The notes under the pieces: generated by a model
What the model was told of the DNA's origin: nothing
The model's database searches: none
What the model saw: only the letters and a program-made list of their open reading frames with translations
Position numbers and translations under genes: made by a program
Shown: one piece after another, positions 11,697 to 24,349 of the stretch
Position numbering within the stretch: position 1 is the stretch's first letter
Layout: every line of letters starts with the position of its first letter
Assembly: GCA_004194705.1 (NCBI GenBank)
Contig: SADC01000274.1
Span: forward strand, 124,001 to 188,000
DNA from: Ditylenchus dipsaci
Lineage: Eukaryota; Nematoda; Chromadorea; Rhabditida; Anguinidae
DNA: 64,000 bases
Direction of reading: 5' to 3'

Positions 11697-13059
11697 CTAA
11701 CCGGCACTCAAGGCATTTAACTCCTGCTCTGCACCACCAACATCAAGAAACCTGAACAAAGAGATTTAATAAACAAAAGCGAGACAGTACTTATCTGGCA
11801 TGACCACCGACAGGGAGGCTATAAGCGGGATGACAACATCCTGATCAAATCTGATCGTCCTCTTCAGCAAGTCTATCAGTACCAAGCCACTGGGAAGGCC
11901 AGTCGTTCGAAGGTGTCCAAGCAAGGAGCAATCCACATCTGGCGGCACAATTCTGTTGACGACAAGTCCAGGCCGCTTCATTTCCTTGGTGCCGATTTTC
12001 AATGGCAGCGACCCAGCTGAGAAAGGAGCCTTGGCCACCAAAGCTTCTCCCTTGGGAGTTCGGTAACTCCGATTTCCAAATTGTCGGTAGTGGCTCTCTG
12101 TTACACAAATATTAGTGTAAATAATAGGGCTGTCAGAATTTTTTTGAATCAGCTTGCTCTAAGTACTTATTTAGACTTTTCACCGAATTGCATGCAAGAG
12201 TAAACAAACTTTAAAACTTTTTTTGAAGTGGGAACTGTGAATATTGTATTGCGACGCTTTTTAGCCAAGCTCAAAAATCGGTGGGATGGGGTTGATGTTG
12301 TAACTTTGAGAAGAGGGAGTTTTTAATACTGAATAAGTAGTTGCAGGTTCAAATCACACTTCAATTTTTTTTCTTTTTATTCATTGTCGTTTTTTCCTAT
12401 AAAAAACCAAAAAAACAGATTTAAGGACAGAAATTTTTGAAAATCCTGTCCTTAAATCGAGTTTTTGCTTTTCATAGGAAAAAATTTTGGATTTTTGAAA
12501 AATAATAGGAAAAATCAGACTAGACTGTCAAACAGAATTGCCGAAAATTTTAAGCTAAAGTATTTCGGACCTAGGTGGGAACAAACTTTTCCCTGCCTCG
12601 ACTGTCATTAATCGAGCGTCGACTGTACATGGCGTGATCATCATGAAAAGGGCTGTTGAATGGAGTATGACTCATATATATCAGCGTTACCGAACGTTGA
12701 TGTTCCCTTGTTGGTATACGCATGCGAAAATTAGTTTTAATTTAAAAAAGGTAGAAATGTGTCTGAACTGATTTTAATCATTTCAGCCATAAAAGTGGAA
12801 GCATGAAACTTGGAACACTATTTGAAAATTATTAAGCCAAAAATCATTTTAAATTTGGATTTTGAAGTATTACTAAAACCTTTTTTTGTATAATATCTAG
12901 AAAACCTACTTGCTTGGTAACTGTCGAGCCATAGAGCCGAAATCCAACGGATTGACACTTGCGGTCAGCCAGCAACACATCGTTTTGAGAAGGCGTCCAT
13001 AACATGACCTTCATACGTAAAATATCTATTTCATCAAGGGATAAAGAAGTCATGCTGGT
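11697..13059 (-). CDS. Unrecognised conserved-looking gene, 3' three exons
   Basis: Three exons in consistent phase on the minus strand: 13059-12906, 12097-11791 and 11751-11699 plus a TAG at 11699-11697. Each junction has AG acceptors and GT donors, and all three keep one frame without internal stops for about 172 codons. Readable segments include MKVMLWTPSQNDVLLAD, a stretch with KIGTKEMKRPGLVVNR, and FLDVGGAEQELNALSAG at the C terminus. Codon use and splice phase strongly suggest a real gene. The protein lacks an obvious signal peptide, TM segment or known motif in this part, and I do not recognise the family. The 5' exons should lie above 13.06 kb, but none was identified. Confidence 0.75.
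12541..12625 (-). repeat. Solo end of Tigger-like family
   Basis: The sequence ends AATCGAGCGTCGACTG-TA, preceded by GGACCTAGGTGGGAACAAAC. The same combination ends the copy at 13370. The opposite end was not found nearby. Confidence 0.55.
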
Positions 13060-13194
13060 CTGAATATTGAATTTAATTTTAAAAATTTAAGCCATAAACA
13101 TTAAAAGGTGAGTTATATTAACCATATAAGTACATGATGTCCGAAAATTCGGTTCGAATTTCGAAATTCGGCGATGGGCTAACAAGCTGAAGTC

Positions 13195-13370
13195 CTGCCA
13201 CCCGAGATTTTGTTTTTAAAAGCAAAAAATCAGATTTATGAAAACGATCGGCAAAATCGGAATTTTATGGAAACAAAACTGACAAAGCGCTTTTAAAATC
13301 CGCTCAAATAAGTGTCGGACCCTAGGTGGGAACGAACTTGAGGTGGGGTCGTTAAATCGAGGTTTGACTG
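13195..13370 (-). repeat. Solo end of Tigger-like family
   Basis: GGACCCTAGGTGGGAACGAA then GTTAAATCGAGGTTTGACTG-TA. The preceding AAAACGATCGGCAAAATC block also occurs near 9795, 12500 and 61390, which marks one family. Confidence 0.6.
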
Positions 13371-13379
13371 TATGTGAAA

Positions 13380-15160
13380 ACCGAATTTCAAAAACGCGTT
13401 CTATGAAAAAATCAATAACTTCATCGGCCCAATTTCTTTGGACACCCTGTATTAGTAAGCGAAATATTCAATGTGTATGACCGGCTTAGACTTTTTTTAG
13501 ACTACGTTTAACTAAACTAAATTTCATTATAGATGCAGAAAAGAGTCAGTTCCTAACAGACAGTTTTTAAACAGTCTCTGAATTTGAAATTTCAGCTTTC
13601 TTTAACATTGTTGACTTAACTTCTTAAAAGTAGGTAGCTTTTTTAAGCTATTTCTGACAAAGTTTTGTGTTTTAAGTCTTAGGTTCAGGCAAAGGCAGGC
13701 CGCGTATGTTAGACGAACTCAAACCTGTCTTCAAAGGTTTGAAAAGTGAAGAAGACATGTTTGAGTTTGTCCTAACTGGCCTGCCCTTGCTAAATCTGAG
13801 CCTAAATGAAGTCTAGATCTGAGAAATTACCAAAATGACTTCAAATAGCCTAAAAAGTACCTACATTCGGAACTTAGGTCAAATTTTATTGAGAAAAATT
13901 AAAATTTTGAATTTTTTAACTGTTTGCATGTTACTTGTTTATTTAAGGCAGAACAAATAGTTTAAGACGTGTTTTGGGAACACTTTCTTAAAATAAGGGG
14001 GATTTTTTCTGAACTTTTTTGGCTATAGGCTTGAGATTTTGAAGGATTTTATTTTGAGTCGTATAATAATACAAGGTATGATAATAATCATGCAGTGAGA
14101 CCTAACCCTCCTATGCAAAAAAACAAGCTTGCGAGGATCTTTGTGTGTACTATGTTACAAGTACTTTACAAACAATAATTCACAAGTAAGCACCACCTGA
14201 GTACTAACCACACAGATGCTAGATATCCTACGTGGGTCGGAGTGGTGCAAATAGTATGGTTTATTTAAAAGCATCTATTGAAAAGAACCCTGACTTAAAA
14301 ATACAGTCAAATATGACCGAATAATGGTGAGAGAAATTGTGGCGCGGTCGATACAGGAGACAAGTCAAATGGACAGAAACAGACTGAAAAAAACACCACA
14401 ATTCGAGAGAGGGAGTTTTTTTTTATAGAGTAGGTAAGACCAAATGCAGCAGAGAGGTTGCAAGCTGCCACCAATTTGATGCTCTTTTTGATCAGATTAA
14501 GAGAAGGCAAGTAGTGTTGGTGGGGGTTGTATTTTAGGCTGGTCGATGTGAGTCACACTAGCTGTGTACAATTTGTTATCTGTCTGCTTTTTCGATGAAA
14601 AAGCCATTAGCCAGGCAACAACACTTGATCGCGTGCATTGGAATTGAATGGGAATTTACAGTATTCCAGCTGCCTGCCCTAGCTACTGGTTGGACTAAAC
14701 AAGCAAGCTTATATGATAATCAGCCAAACTAGCAATTCAAAACCTTTTGTCCGAGTTTTGGCCATTTTGCTGAATTGAAAACAATTTATGGGGTAGTTTG
14801 AACATCAGACTGCTTTTTACGGGTACGAGTATGTAGCTTTAGGAGCCAACTTTTGTTAAGTACAGACACTTTGGCTCATATACATGGCAAGTCTTCAAAA
14901 AATATGCCTTGGTCCCCAAGCTGACTTTTTCAGAATTTTTTTTGTCAAAACTATTAAACTAATTTTTGCACTTTTGGTCGGAGTTAATCTCATTAACTCC
15001 TTAGAAAAAGTGTTTTTTATATATTTTTATGTATTTTGAAGCCCAGAACGTGTAAAAAATGTTTTTAGGTGAGGGCCGGCACTCTTTGAAAGAAAAAAAT
15101 TGACTAAATTTTGATTGTCTATTTTCGGTTAAGTAAGTTTCGGTAAGTTTTCGGTTTTTT
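13380..15160. other. No gene recognised
   Basis: AT-rich spacer between the unrecognised minus-strand gene and the TMEM164 gene. It may hide upstream exons of the former, but none could be placed. A short inverted pair around 13700-13780 (AACTCAAACCTGTCTTC and inverse) is present. Confidence 0.4.
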
Positions 15161-15165
15161 CGATA

Positions 15166-15504
15166 TTTAAGGTGGAGGAAAAGCCGTTTAGGTTTGAAAA
15201 TTTGTCCTCAGTGACGCAGTGCGTAAGCGTTTGCGTTTTTCGGCCAAAAATAGTGCGCATGTTTTGACCACACGTGGTGTCACATGCTAGTTTGGCTTTT
15301 TGACCATTTATCTGGTTAATTGCACTTTTTAGCGCCGAATTCGAAATCAGCGATCCAAATTAACTTAGACATTGGTCAAAAAGGTAGAATAAATAGCTTG
15401 CCGCTAGTGGGTTCGAACTTACGCACCGTTTTAGGCTCTCAAAATATAATGCGCCACTGAGGTCAAAATGTCAAAACCTAACGACTTTTCCCCTCCTTTA
15501 ACAG
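15166..15504. mobile_element. TIR element carrying a tRNA-like sequence in both arms
   Basis: Ends TTAAGGTGGAGGAAAAGCCG and CGACTTTTCCCCTCCTTTAA are inverted. The left arm reads GACGCAGTGCGTAAGCG (A-box-like) and the right arm has the inverted GTGGGTTCGAACTTACGC (B-box-like). A second copy lies at 45577-45930 and a decayed one near 37140-37330. It is non-coding. Confidence 0.7.
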
Positions 15505-15834
15505 TTGCATTACTCTTTGTACTTTGGTGCGTACTTGTGCAGAATTTCACGCCGAACAAGACTGTGTCAGCAGTTTAAAAAATGAGCAAAATGAGGTTTT
15601 AATCAGATTCGCAGACTCCGAGTCAGAAAAGTATTTTGGTTGGGACCGTTTTGCTCCGAGCTAACTGAAGCTAAATTTATCGATTTTTGTGGCGAGACGG
15701 CAAAACTTGTGAATTTTTTTCTTGACATATTACTGCAAGGGTCAATAAGTCGAGTTTTATTGTATAAGATGAAAGAGAAACGCTATCAAGGCGTTTCTGA
15801 GCGATCAGCAAAATCTAGGAATGCGAAATAAATA

Positions 15835-16082
15835 CCGTATTCTCTCTATTAGTTCCACATGTGGGATTATTTTTCAATCGTCCGAAAATCGGAAAAATTG
15901 GAGTCGATCTCGAGATTTGGGTGATCAACCAAAATCTAAAAGTAGAATCAGTAGAGCTCGTGGGAGTTAAGAAAAATGCAATAAACAGCTTTGTTAAATT
16001 TTTTCTTTGAGCTGAGATACAGGTCCTCAAAGTTGGGGGTGTGGGTTTAATAGAGAGTTTGGAACTAAAAGAGAGAATACGG
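15835..16082. mobile_element. pogo-type MITE
   Basis: CCGTATTCTCTCTATTAG and its inverse, flanked by TA. Interior arms repeat the TTTTTCAATCG and AGAGCTCGTGGGAGTTAAG blocks of the family. Confidence 0.85.
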
Positions 16083-16688
16083 TAGGCTGAAAATAAATAA
16101 ATTTCCTTATTTCCTCTAACAGAGCACCCCTTGTCTTTGCTAAGAACTTTAGAGTTCGGTTCATTTTTGATTTACAATTCCAAGACTTTCGCGCATTTCA
16201 AAAACACAAACCCTGGAGCTCTATTAGAAGAAATACGATAAGTAGAAATGTCTATTTCAAAAAAAAATTCGTGGCTAAAATTCTAAAATTCCGGATTTTG
16301 CCTAATAAGAATCCGGAATTACGGACTTTTTTCCCGGATTCCGTGTTAATTCTGAATTTCCAACTACGCCGTTTTGATTGATCTTTTTCTTTTTTAGAAG
16401 AAAAAAGTTTTGGATTCTGAAAAACTCTTGACACAATTAGAATCCTTCGATACTTTGGACCTGACTGTCCAAAACAGAAACTGGCGAAAGTTAACAGAAA
16501 TGAGGGTAAAAAGGGGTCAAACTATTATAAAGACTTCTCCAAAATTACAGAAAACTTCTTTTAACCTTTTTCCAGTTTTTATGTTGACTGAAAAAATGGT
16601 TTAGGTGCTTCAATATAAAACATCAATGCTCTAGCGTTTATTCTAATAAAAATGGAAGCTACCAATATGAACAAACACAAATGCACGA

Positions 16689-19600
16689 CTAATCACATTT
16701 TTCGGGAGTGTTTCTGCTCCACCTCCACCTGGACATTGCAGTCAAATACAGGTAAGAAAAACTGTAAAGCTTGGTGAGTAAAGGAACAGCCAGTAGACTT
16801 TGATGGCCCACAGCCAGGATTCTGGTAGAACCACCTCTAAAGGGGTCACTGACAGCTGGACACATAATAGTTTAGGTTGACTGAGTCAGCAGCTCACAGT
16901 TTGCAGAAACAGGAAGTGGTAGAGCACAAGCAGTGAGGCCGAAAAACATAGGCCATGAATAGCTGGTCGAGATTCGGGAGAGTAAGTATCTGCAAAAAAC
17001 TGGTTAAAGGCAATTTGCTGAAATTGCTAAATTAGCTATAAAATTGAAAAAAAAGGTTCCGAGTTTGAATCCATATAACACGCCTCAAAAAGAACTTTTT
17101 TTTTGATCGACTTTGGGGGGTAAACGGTGCTTTGTCCCACGACCGAAAATCCCGAAAATCGACAGTTTTTGACCCAAAAATAATGGGCAAAATATCAGAA
17201 AATCTCGAAAATCGACAGTTTTTGACCCAAAAATGACTAGAAAAATCGGGACAAAATGTGAGTCAGGATGAGTGGGTGGTCAAAATGAGTCATTTTTTAC
17301 CCATTTTTTGGGCGGGAAAAAACACCGTTTTACCCCCAAAGTCAGAAAAAAAGTTCTTTTGAGGCGTGTTATATGGTACCAGTGAAGATTTAAGAAAAGT
17401 CTCTCTTGGACATGCCCGCCACCGATAGGAAAATATTTTAAAATGCGGTTGAAATAACAGCAAAATCAGAACGAAAATAAACGGACACGATGTAATAAAA
17501 ATCGACTGTTTAAGACAATTGTAATTTTTTAGCTTTAATACATTTTGAAACTGTGCCCCATATCCTTTAGTAGGGTTGGCCTAAAAGTAAAAAGGTTAGT
17601 CTACGGGCGTTAAAAAAAAATTTTACCTGGAATTCGAGCAATTTTTCCAGTTAAAAGTGGATTTCTGGTCGCGTTTCGAGGAATTTTCGTGTGCTTGGTT
17701 GTTAGGAAAGTAAGTCCGTTTTTCAAAAAAAAAAATTGTGGCATTGTGTTTTATATAATCTTTTCCGACCATTTTTTAAAAAATTTACCACTTTTTTTGT
17801 AGCTGAGATTCTTAGCTAAAAAATGCATTGTCAACTCTTTAAAAAACGCTTTGAATTTTGTAGAAAAAACACAATGCAAAAATTTTTAAATGCGCGAAAT
17901 ATTTTGTTCTAACTACCTTTAATAGACATCAAGTAGAATGGCACACTAACAATGAGAATATGTTGAACAAAATAGATGAACATTTCTCCAATCATCTAAA
18001 AATAGCTACATGATGTTTTGTTTTATGACTCTGATCTACTCACCAATCCAGTATTGAGAATAGGAAAAGCCAGGGCCATTAAAGCGCCGGGAACCTGAAT
18101 TAACAAAACAGTGATTTTTCATTGAATAATTAACAGTTAATAACTCTCACCGTGTACAAATGGAATCGAAACAGCTGAAATAAAGTTTATTGGACTGAGG
18201 AAAGGGTAATTCACAAGATATTTAAGATAAATTTTACAAGCTAAATTCGATATTTGATGCGCGCGACAGCTTTTTGCTGTTTTTTTTATCCAAATCTGCC
18301 GTCTTTTTCCAAAATTTTCAAAAAGACAGCAATATTTGGAAAAAGACGGCAGCATTTAGAAGAAGACGGCAGTATTCAGACAAAAGACGGCATTTTTTAG
18401 TTTCGACCCTTTTTATAGGACCCTGCCTCACCACGCGCGTAGACTAAGCCAAAAAAGGAAAACACTGATTTAAAATTTGGTGAGCATCATCGTATTACAA
18501 CACTTTTTATCTTAAAAATTTACCTGAACAGCCCAGTGGACAAATGACAGGGGTTTAGGAAGAAGATCAATGTCCTGAAATTTTCTCGCTCATTTTATAT
18601 GAGTTTGTTGATATCAGAAAAAGCATCTCCATACTCTGAATTAAAGGCTTTTAGGTTTGGAATCGCTTTAGCCATTTGTTTTTAAACTTTAGATTTAGTG
18701 CTATAACCTAGCATAAATAGAGAAGCTAAGTTACATAAAGTAGCTAACTTACACTTAACACTCCGATTCCCATGCGTGAGATTTGCCTCTATGGATTCAG
18801 AATTTCATGCTGAACACGATGGTGTTTTCCTTTTTTTCGAAAAGCTTGTTTGAGTAGGTGAAACCAGCATTTGAAAGTGCGGCCATCAAAAAATCAGTAC
18901 TCAACTACGGAGTGCTGTAACTTTTTTTCTACAAGCATACCAACTCGCTTTGAATCATTAAATAATTACGCACATTCTGCTCTAACTTTCGATAAAAACA
19001 GAAGTTCTACATCCTCAGAATAAATCAAGTTATGAGTCTGAGAATGGTAAAATTTCAGGTATCAAAATTGTATGTGCTTCCTATAAATGCTCATAATTTA
19101 TCCCAGAATAGTTATTCATGCCCGATTTTAGTTGCATAAGAAAGAACAAGCCTCAAGTTACAAAATGGTATATGAACGCATTCGAAACAGTTCTTACAAC
19201 GTTTTAGAAAATCGATTAAAAATATCAATATATTTTCATAAAAAACTTTTTGACGTGAAACTCGTTTTCTGTCAAGCTAACTTGAAATTCTGACATCATA
19301 TTCGTGCTCGGCATGGTCGATTTGCTTATGAAACTAGTCTCGAATACAAATTTCAAATTCCTTTCAAGACAATAAATATTCAAGATTGTGAAAAATTTAA
19401 AAAAAAACCCTATTTGAATATATAACTTCTGTTTTTATCGAAAGTTAGAGCAGAATGTGCGTAATTATTTAATGATTCAAAGCGAATTGGTATGCTTGTG
19501 GAAAAAAAGTTACAGCACTCCGTAGTTGAGTACTGATTTTTTTGATGGCCGCACTTCAAATGCTGGTTTCACCTACTCAAACAAGCTTTTCGAAAAAAAG

Positions 19601-22310
19601 AAAACACCATCGTGCTCAGCATGAAATTCCGAATTATAGAGGCAAATCTCACGCATGGGAATCGGAGTGTTAAGAGTAGTTAGGCTAAGTAAAAAATCTG
19701 CTTGGATTTCAAGCCCTCCGCTCGACCACCCCTAATTACCGTATTTCCTCTAATAAGCCGACCCTTTCAATAAGCCCAAAATTGACCCAAATTGCCTCGG
19801 AAGTTCAAAAAAGACATTATTTTTGAGTTCTGGTTAATAAAAAATTGAGTTTTGGATTTTGGCATTTGTGTGTGTGTGTTTTGGCATGTTTTGGTCACTG
19901 GAGCTGGGCCCCGGTTGCTTGGGTTGAGATGCGCACACCCACATACCTTAGACACAAATCACTCGAAAGTGACTCTGGATGCATGAAAAATGTATGCATA
20001 CCAGAGTTTCTTTATGCGGTAGGCCCCAGTCAACAAAACTATGTTCAACATCTTCCCTTTCACACTAAATTGGCCCTTTTTGGTCCTTTTCCACCCTAAT
20101 ATGGCCCTAAATCCCTTTAAAATGGTCAAAATAGGTATATTTGGGTGGTCCCAAACTCAATTTTTTATTAACTAGAACACAAAAATAATGCCTTTTTCGA
20201 GCTTCTGAGGCAATTTAGGTCGATATAGGGTGTTTGGAAACACTTTAAAAAAATTTCATTTGGGGGGGGGGGGGGGTATACTCCGGTAGCGCCAAAAATC
20301 CTATTAGAAAAACACTTTTTCTAACAAGGTTAGCTCGCGAACTTGTTTTTCACAAGGCATTTTTTGAATTTTGAATGGTACTTTTTGGGTCACAGGTTCA
20401 AATACTGCTGGGTGCAGACTTTATTTTTTACTCTAGTTTCTGAACTTTTGCCTGTCCTAAAAATTTTGTTGGATACCTAATAGGCTGAGGATCATTTGAC
20501 ACTCAAACTTGTGAATAAAAGTGGGTTAATAGGATGTGCACCCAGTGGTATTCGAACCTGTGACCTAGTTGGTGCTAGCACCTGGAGGATGCTTGCTAGC
20601 GCGTGCTTGTATAAAGCCTCTTGTGGTTTTTAATGGGTAAAACGGAATTTTGCAGCGAATTTTGTTTGCAGCAAAATCTCGTAATTTTGCAGCAAATGTT
20701 CATAAAATGACTTGGATTGCTCAGAAACCCAGCCTGGAGTGGCTAAAAGCCGCTGAAAGTTGGTTTTTTGGGGGTTCACTAAAGGGAGGGGTTAACTTTT
20801 TGCGAAAATTCGATTGGGCGGATCAGATTTCTGGTCCGATCGGCTTAACCGCTCAGATTTCCAGGTTATGACGGTTTGGAGTGGTTTAGGGCGGAATTCT
20901 GAGCGATTAAGCAGATTGGACCGGAAATCTGATCCGCCCAATCGAGTTTTCGCAAAAAGTTTACCCCCCCCCCTTTAGTAAACTCCCGAAAAACCAACTT
21001 TCGCTGGCTTTTGGTCACTCCGGGCTGGGATTCTGAGAGATCTAAGTCATTTTTTGACTAGGAAATTCAAATTCCCGCAAAATTTACTAATATTTGCTGC
21101 AAAATTACGAGAATTAGCTGCAAAATTCCGTTATGCCCTTTTTAATTCGTTACCATCCTTCGAATCCCAACTTTTGGCCTATGATTCGAGATCTCAACAG
21201 ATTCGATTTAAAGTCGCATACTGGCTATTCAATATGACCAACTTCCCTGGGCGAGTGAAAAACAAGTTCGCGAGGCTCTCTTATAACACCTGAAAACCGG
21301 TTTTAACCTGTAAGCCGATAAACCAAACCACGGAGAAAATCCTGACCGTCATTGAGGTCAAAAAAAATTAAAAATCTATGAACCTGGTGAGTGTTATGCA
21401 GCACAGCTCAATCAAAAACACGGTAACATAAAATCTGAATATAAGTTCTCTGGTGGGGATTTGTTGTACAAAACCAAGGTCGGAACAGTGTCCACAACGT
21501 TGGAGAGGAGGGTCTAAATGTTTGGGCCACTTGCTTGGTCTGTGCTATATTGGAATGGCAATTAATCTCCCTTGTGTCTGCTGCCAAGTCTTTGCCATTC
21601 TCAGAATTCCCGTTTGCCAAAGCTTTTTTGTCGATCACAATTTGGGCTGGGGGAGTGGTGGAGCCAAATTCAGGTTGCCAATAGAGCAGTAGATCCCGTA
21701 GAAACTCTGAATTTTCAAAAAAATGTATAAATTTTTAGAAAAAATCAAATTTTATTCGAGTTTTTGGGTTTTTAATTCTGGAACCCACCATCCGAGCAAA
21801 TTGCCTTGTTTTCCCTCGTTGATTGTTTTTGGAAAAATTTTTATTTTGCTTTTTTCTATAGTTTTTGTCTCTATACTTTTTCTTAACTTTTACAATTTCA
21901 TTTGAAAATATAGAGTAAACTCAAAAAATAGTAGATAAAAAAATTTTTAACAAAAAATCAGCTTGGAAGTCCAAGACGATTTGCTGGGGTTGATGTTCTA
22001 GAATCGACTGGGCTAGGTGTTCCAGAATTGCTCTGCGTTTTTCATGTAATAAAAGCAGATGCAGAATTTTTTTGGTTTTGTTTCTTTTTATTTTTCGGAT
22101 TTGTTTTTTAGCCGGCTGCGGCTATGGTTTATGCATTTAGCCAAATTCCCAGCCTACGGAGTAAAAATTATAAGTATAACTAACCACAGATGAAAAAATG
22201 AATGTTTCAAGCCATCTCTGCCAAGGCGGAATGTACTGAAAATTAAAATGAGTGAATGGGTAACTTGCCATTAGCACCTACATCAATACACTCTGGCCAC
22301 CATTTCCTGC
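16689..22310 (-). CDS. TMEM164: TMEM164-family multi-pass membrane protein
   Basis: Minus-strand exons: 22310-22282 (AGNGGPECID), 22235-22185 (YIPPWQRWLETFIFSSV), probably 21706-21384, 18574-18524 (TLIFFLNPCHLSTGLF), 18174-18151 (LFRFHLYT), 18094-18044 (VPGALMALAFPILNTGL), 17995-17917 (MIGEMFIYFVQHI...), and 16989-16689 (TYSPESRPAIHG..., YHFLFLQ, MCPAVSDPF, RILAVGHQ, stop TAG). The order and spacing of GNGG, NPCH, ALxALxFPxxNT, QH, CPAxSDPF and GHQ match vertebrate TMEM164. Human TMEM164 is reported to act in ether-phospholipid acylation and autophagy, at the ER. The first coding exon and probably one small exon between 18524 and 18174 were not found. Frame breaks occur at 22295-22298 (GGCC where GGCCC is expected), inside 21384-21706, and twice in the last exon. 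Introns range from 46 bp to several kb and hold four inverted-repeat elements. Confidence 0.85.
17071..17376. mobile_element. TIR element in TMEM164 intron
   Basis: About 60-bp inverted ends: ATAACACGCCTCAAAAAGAA ... and inverse, including CGACTTTGGGGGGTAAACGG. The interior has two copies of AAAATCGACAGTTTTTGACC. No coding sequence or clear target duplication was seen. Confidence 0.75.
18754..19674. mobile_element. Long-TIR element (about 250-bp arms) in TMEM164 intron
   Basis: Inverted arms start CTTAACACTCCGATTCCCAT and include GCACTCCGTAGTTGAGTACT. They are nearly identical over about 250 bp at 18754-19005 and 19425-19674. The unique middle (about 19010-19420) has no supported ORF. No target duplication is obvious. 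Confidence 0.8.
19739..20225. mobile_element. pogo-type MITE, right end lost
   Basis: The left end is CCGTATTTCCTCTAATAAGC. Interior arms at 19780-19860 and 20140-20215 are inverted (AATTGCCTCGGAAGTTC and complement). The terminal CCGTATT on the right is missing. A (TG)n microsatellite sits at about 19868-19880. Confidence 0.65.
20262..20293. repeat. G-run and TAGCGCC element end
   Basis: A G-run followed by TATACTCCGGTAGCGCC matches the right end of the GGCGCTAGTAGCG MITE family. The preceding GAAACACTTTAAAAAAATTT recurs, inverted, near 47560-47580. Only one end is seen here. Confidence 0.5.
20320..21295. repeat. Large palindrome (about 1 kb) with B-box-like sequences
   Basis: Inverted arms centre near 20872. 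The core pair GATTGGGCGGATCAGATTTC and complement is flanked by TTTTTGCGAAAA, CTTTAGT(G/A)AA, TTTTGCAGC, and outermost TCGCGAACTTGTTTTTCAC. The left arm also has GTCACAGGTTCAAATACTGC and an inverted TTCGAACCTGTGACC (20390-20580). It lies inside the long TMEM164 intron, whose exon at 21384 follows directly. Confidence 0.75.
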
Positions 22311-23326
22311 CTAAAAAGCACTGATTAATGTTGCGAATGGGGTGAAAATCACGATATGCCTAGTCTATGAAAGGCTTCGGTTTGACTAGGCTGTTTTATT
22401 TTTAGTGCAGGCAAATCTCATTTTAAAGAATTTTTTTATCGTTGCTTATTTGGCCAATCATTACGTAAAATGACTCATGCTCTAACATTTTAACGAAACC
22501 GTTGATTTTGTGGTCCCAAGGGTATCGTTAACTCGAAGTGTGACTGTACAGTCAATTCTTGATATGATATGCACCCAAAAGTTTGTTTTCGACTATATTT
22601 GGCTAAAGCCCCCAAGGTCATTTTACCTACACCTTTTTCGCCTTTTATGGTGTTTTTATGATGCAAACATATTTTCGGGGGAGAGGGCGGGAGGGCTTCA
22701 GCCTGGTTATATAACCCCCCCCCCTCCTCTGGATACGTCCTTGACTTTACTAGAAATCTAACTGTGCTGGAGGATTAACTGTACTCCTTATTTCCTCAAA
22801 GGACATTTGGCAAAACGAGATCCTGAATTCACCTATTAGCAAGAGTATTGCTAGGATTCACCTCTAAGGTAAGTTGGGAACGCATCTCTAATTCTTTGTC
22901 CGCTTACACTCCTGGTTCCGATTGAATTTGTAATAAATCTTATTTGTCTCTATGTGTCCGAAATTGTCCTATTTGTCCAGACAATTTTCCGGACAATTGT
23001 CCGCGTTTCTATGTGTCCGGAAAATTCCAACGTCAAATATTACTCAAGAAATTCTACAGTTAATTCGGCTCTTTTCATCCTGGTCAGGATTATGCGCTTT
23101 CCAATGAGAGTGAGTCAGATATACGTGTTCTAGGGGCTGCTCGTTTCAATATGGTGCAAAAATACCGCCTTGGTCAAGCCTTTCAAAGTTGGAAACAAAA
23201 GTTTGAATAATGTTTGCTCGGTGGACTGAAAAAATTGGGAAAACATTGTGAAAAAGGATTAGCGAAAAGTCGGTGCAGCCAAAATAAAGGTCGGGCAGAA
23301 ACTTTTTACTCACCATGATCATAATA

Positions 23327-23970
23327 TTGGGTTGATTCATAATTAATGCGGATTTTTCAAACAAATTTTTATTCACATTTTTGAAAACGCAATGCAAAAT
23401 GTAATTTATCATTTTGTAGCCCCGCTCTTTATCTTTCATCTGGTATATAAGTTTGCCTACAACATTCAAGAATAGTATAATCAGGCTCCATACACCTGCG
23501 AGGTCATTTTGAGAAGTTGACGAGCATTTTTATCACTTTAACTGGTCAAAAGTTCAATTTATAATTTAGCGCTTCAACAATATTTTAGCACTGTGTTGTA
23601 GCGCAGTTCAAGAGCTATAAACCCCATTTTACAGAATTATTTTTGAAGTTCGAGTGCTGAGATATGGCCTTTTGAAAAAAATCTATTTCGTTGAAAAATG
23701 ATCAAAATCCGAAAAATTGAAAAAACTTTGAAAAAACAAGTTTTTTCAATTTTTCGGATTTTGATCATTTTTCAACGAAATTGATTTTTTTTCAGGTGTT
23801 TGGAGCCTGATTATGACTATTCTTAAATGTTGCAGGCCAACTTTATATACCAAATAAAAGATAAAGAGGGGGGCTACAAAATGGTAAATTACATTTTGCA
23901 TTGTGTTTTCAAAATTGTGAATAAAAATTTGTTTGAAAAAATCTGCATTAATTATGAATCAACCCAATAC
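23327..23970. repeat. Palindromic repeat with inner perfect hairpin
   Basis: Outer inverted arms (23327-23495 and 23800-23970) contain TTGGGTTGATTCATAATTAA and TGCATTGTGTTTTCAAAA. Within the loop, 23693-23780 is a near-perfect hairpin built from AAAAATGATCAAAATCCGAA and its complement. Reading frames in the arms are shadows of the repeat. Confidence 0.75.
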
Positions 23971-24349
23971 AATTAACAATAAAAAACAAACAAAACCCAA
24001 CCAGTGAAAAGTTGACTCCACTGAGCGCAATATCAGACAACACTCCGCCCAGCAAACAACAGCCATTCCCAATGCAACAGCAGCAGAAATATAATAATAG
24101 TGAAAGTGTAGAAGCACTTCTAATATCCACCCCTGCACCACTTTCACCTTATTATGATTAGCAGGAGGAGAACAGGGAGAGATTAGCGGGACAATTGCCA
24201 CGACCATTTAATCGCCTCTTCCGAACGCTTCCTTGTCGCCCTTTTTATCTAGTGGTAGTGATAGTTGTTGTTCAGGTTGAGATGCCAAAATAAGCCGCCT
24301 GCTATATCTCGGCTACCTGAAATTTTAACTTAATTATTTCAATTACATC

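Noticed and set aside
21920..22080. Minus-strand frame resembling a PKA RII-type dimerisation motif (ILEHLAQSILEHQPQQIVLDF)
   Set aside because: Another frame of the same stretch gives a Ser/Pro-rich linker that would fit the TMEM164 loop after a CGCAG acceptor. Neither is decisive, so no gene is called.
23948..24207. Two overlapping minus-strand hydrophobic ORFs (60 and 82 aa)
   Set aside because: No acceptor or donor fits, the frames compete, and no TMEM164 first-exon motif is visible. AT-rich DNA readily gives such ORFs.
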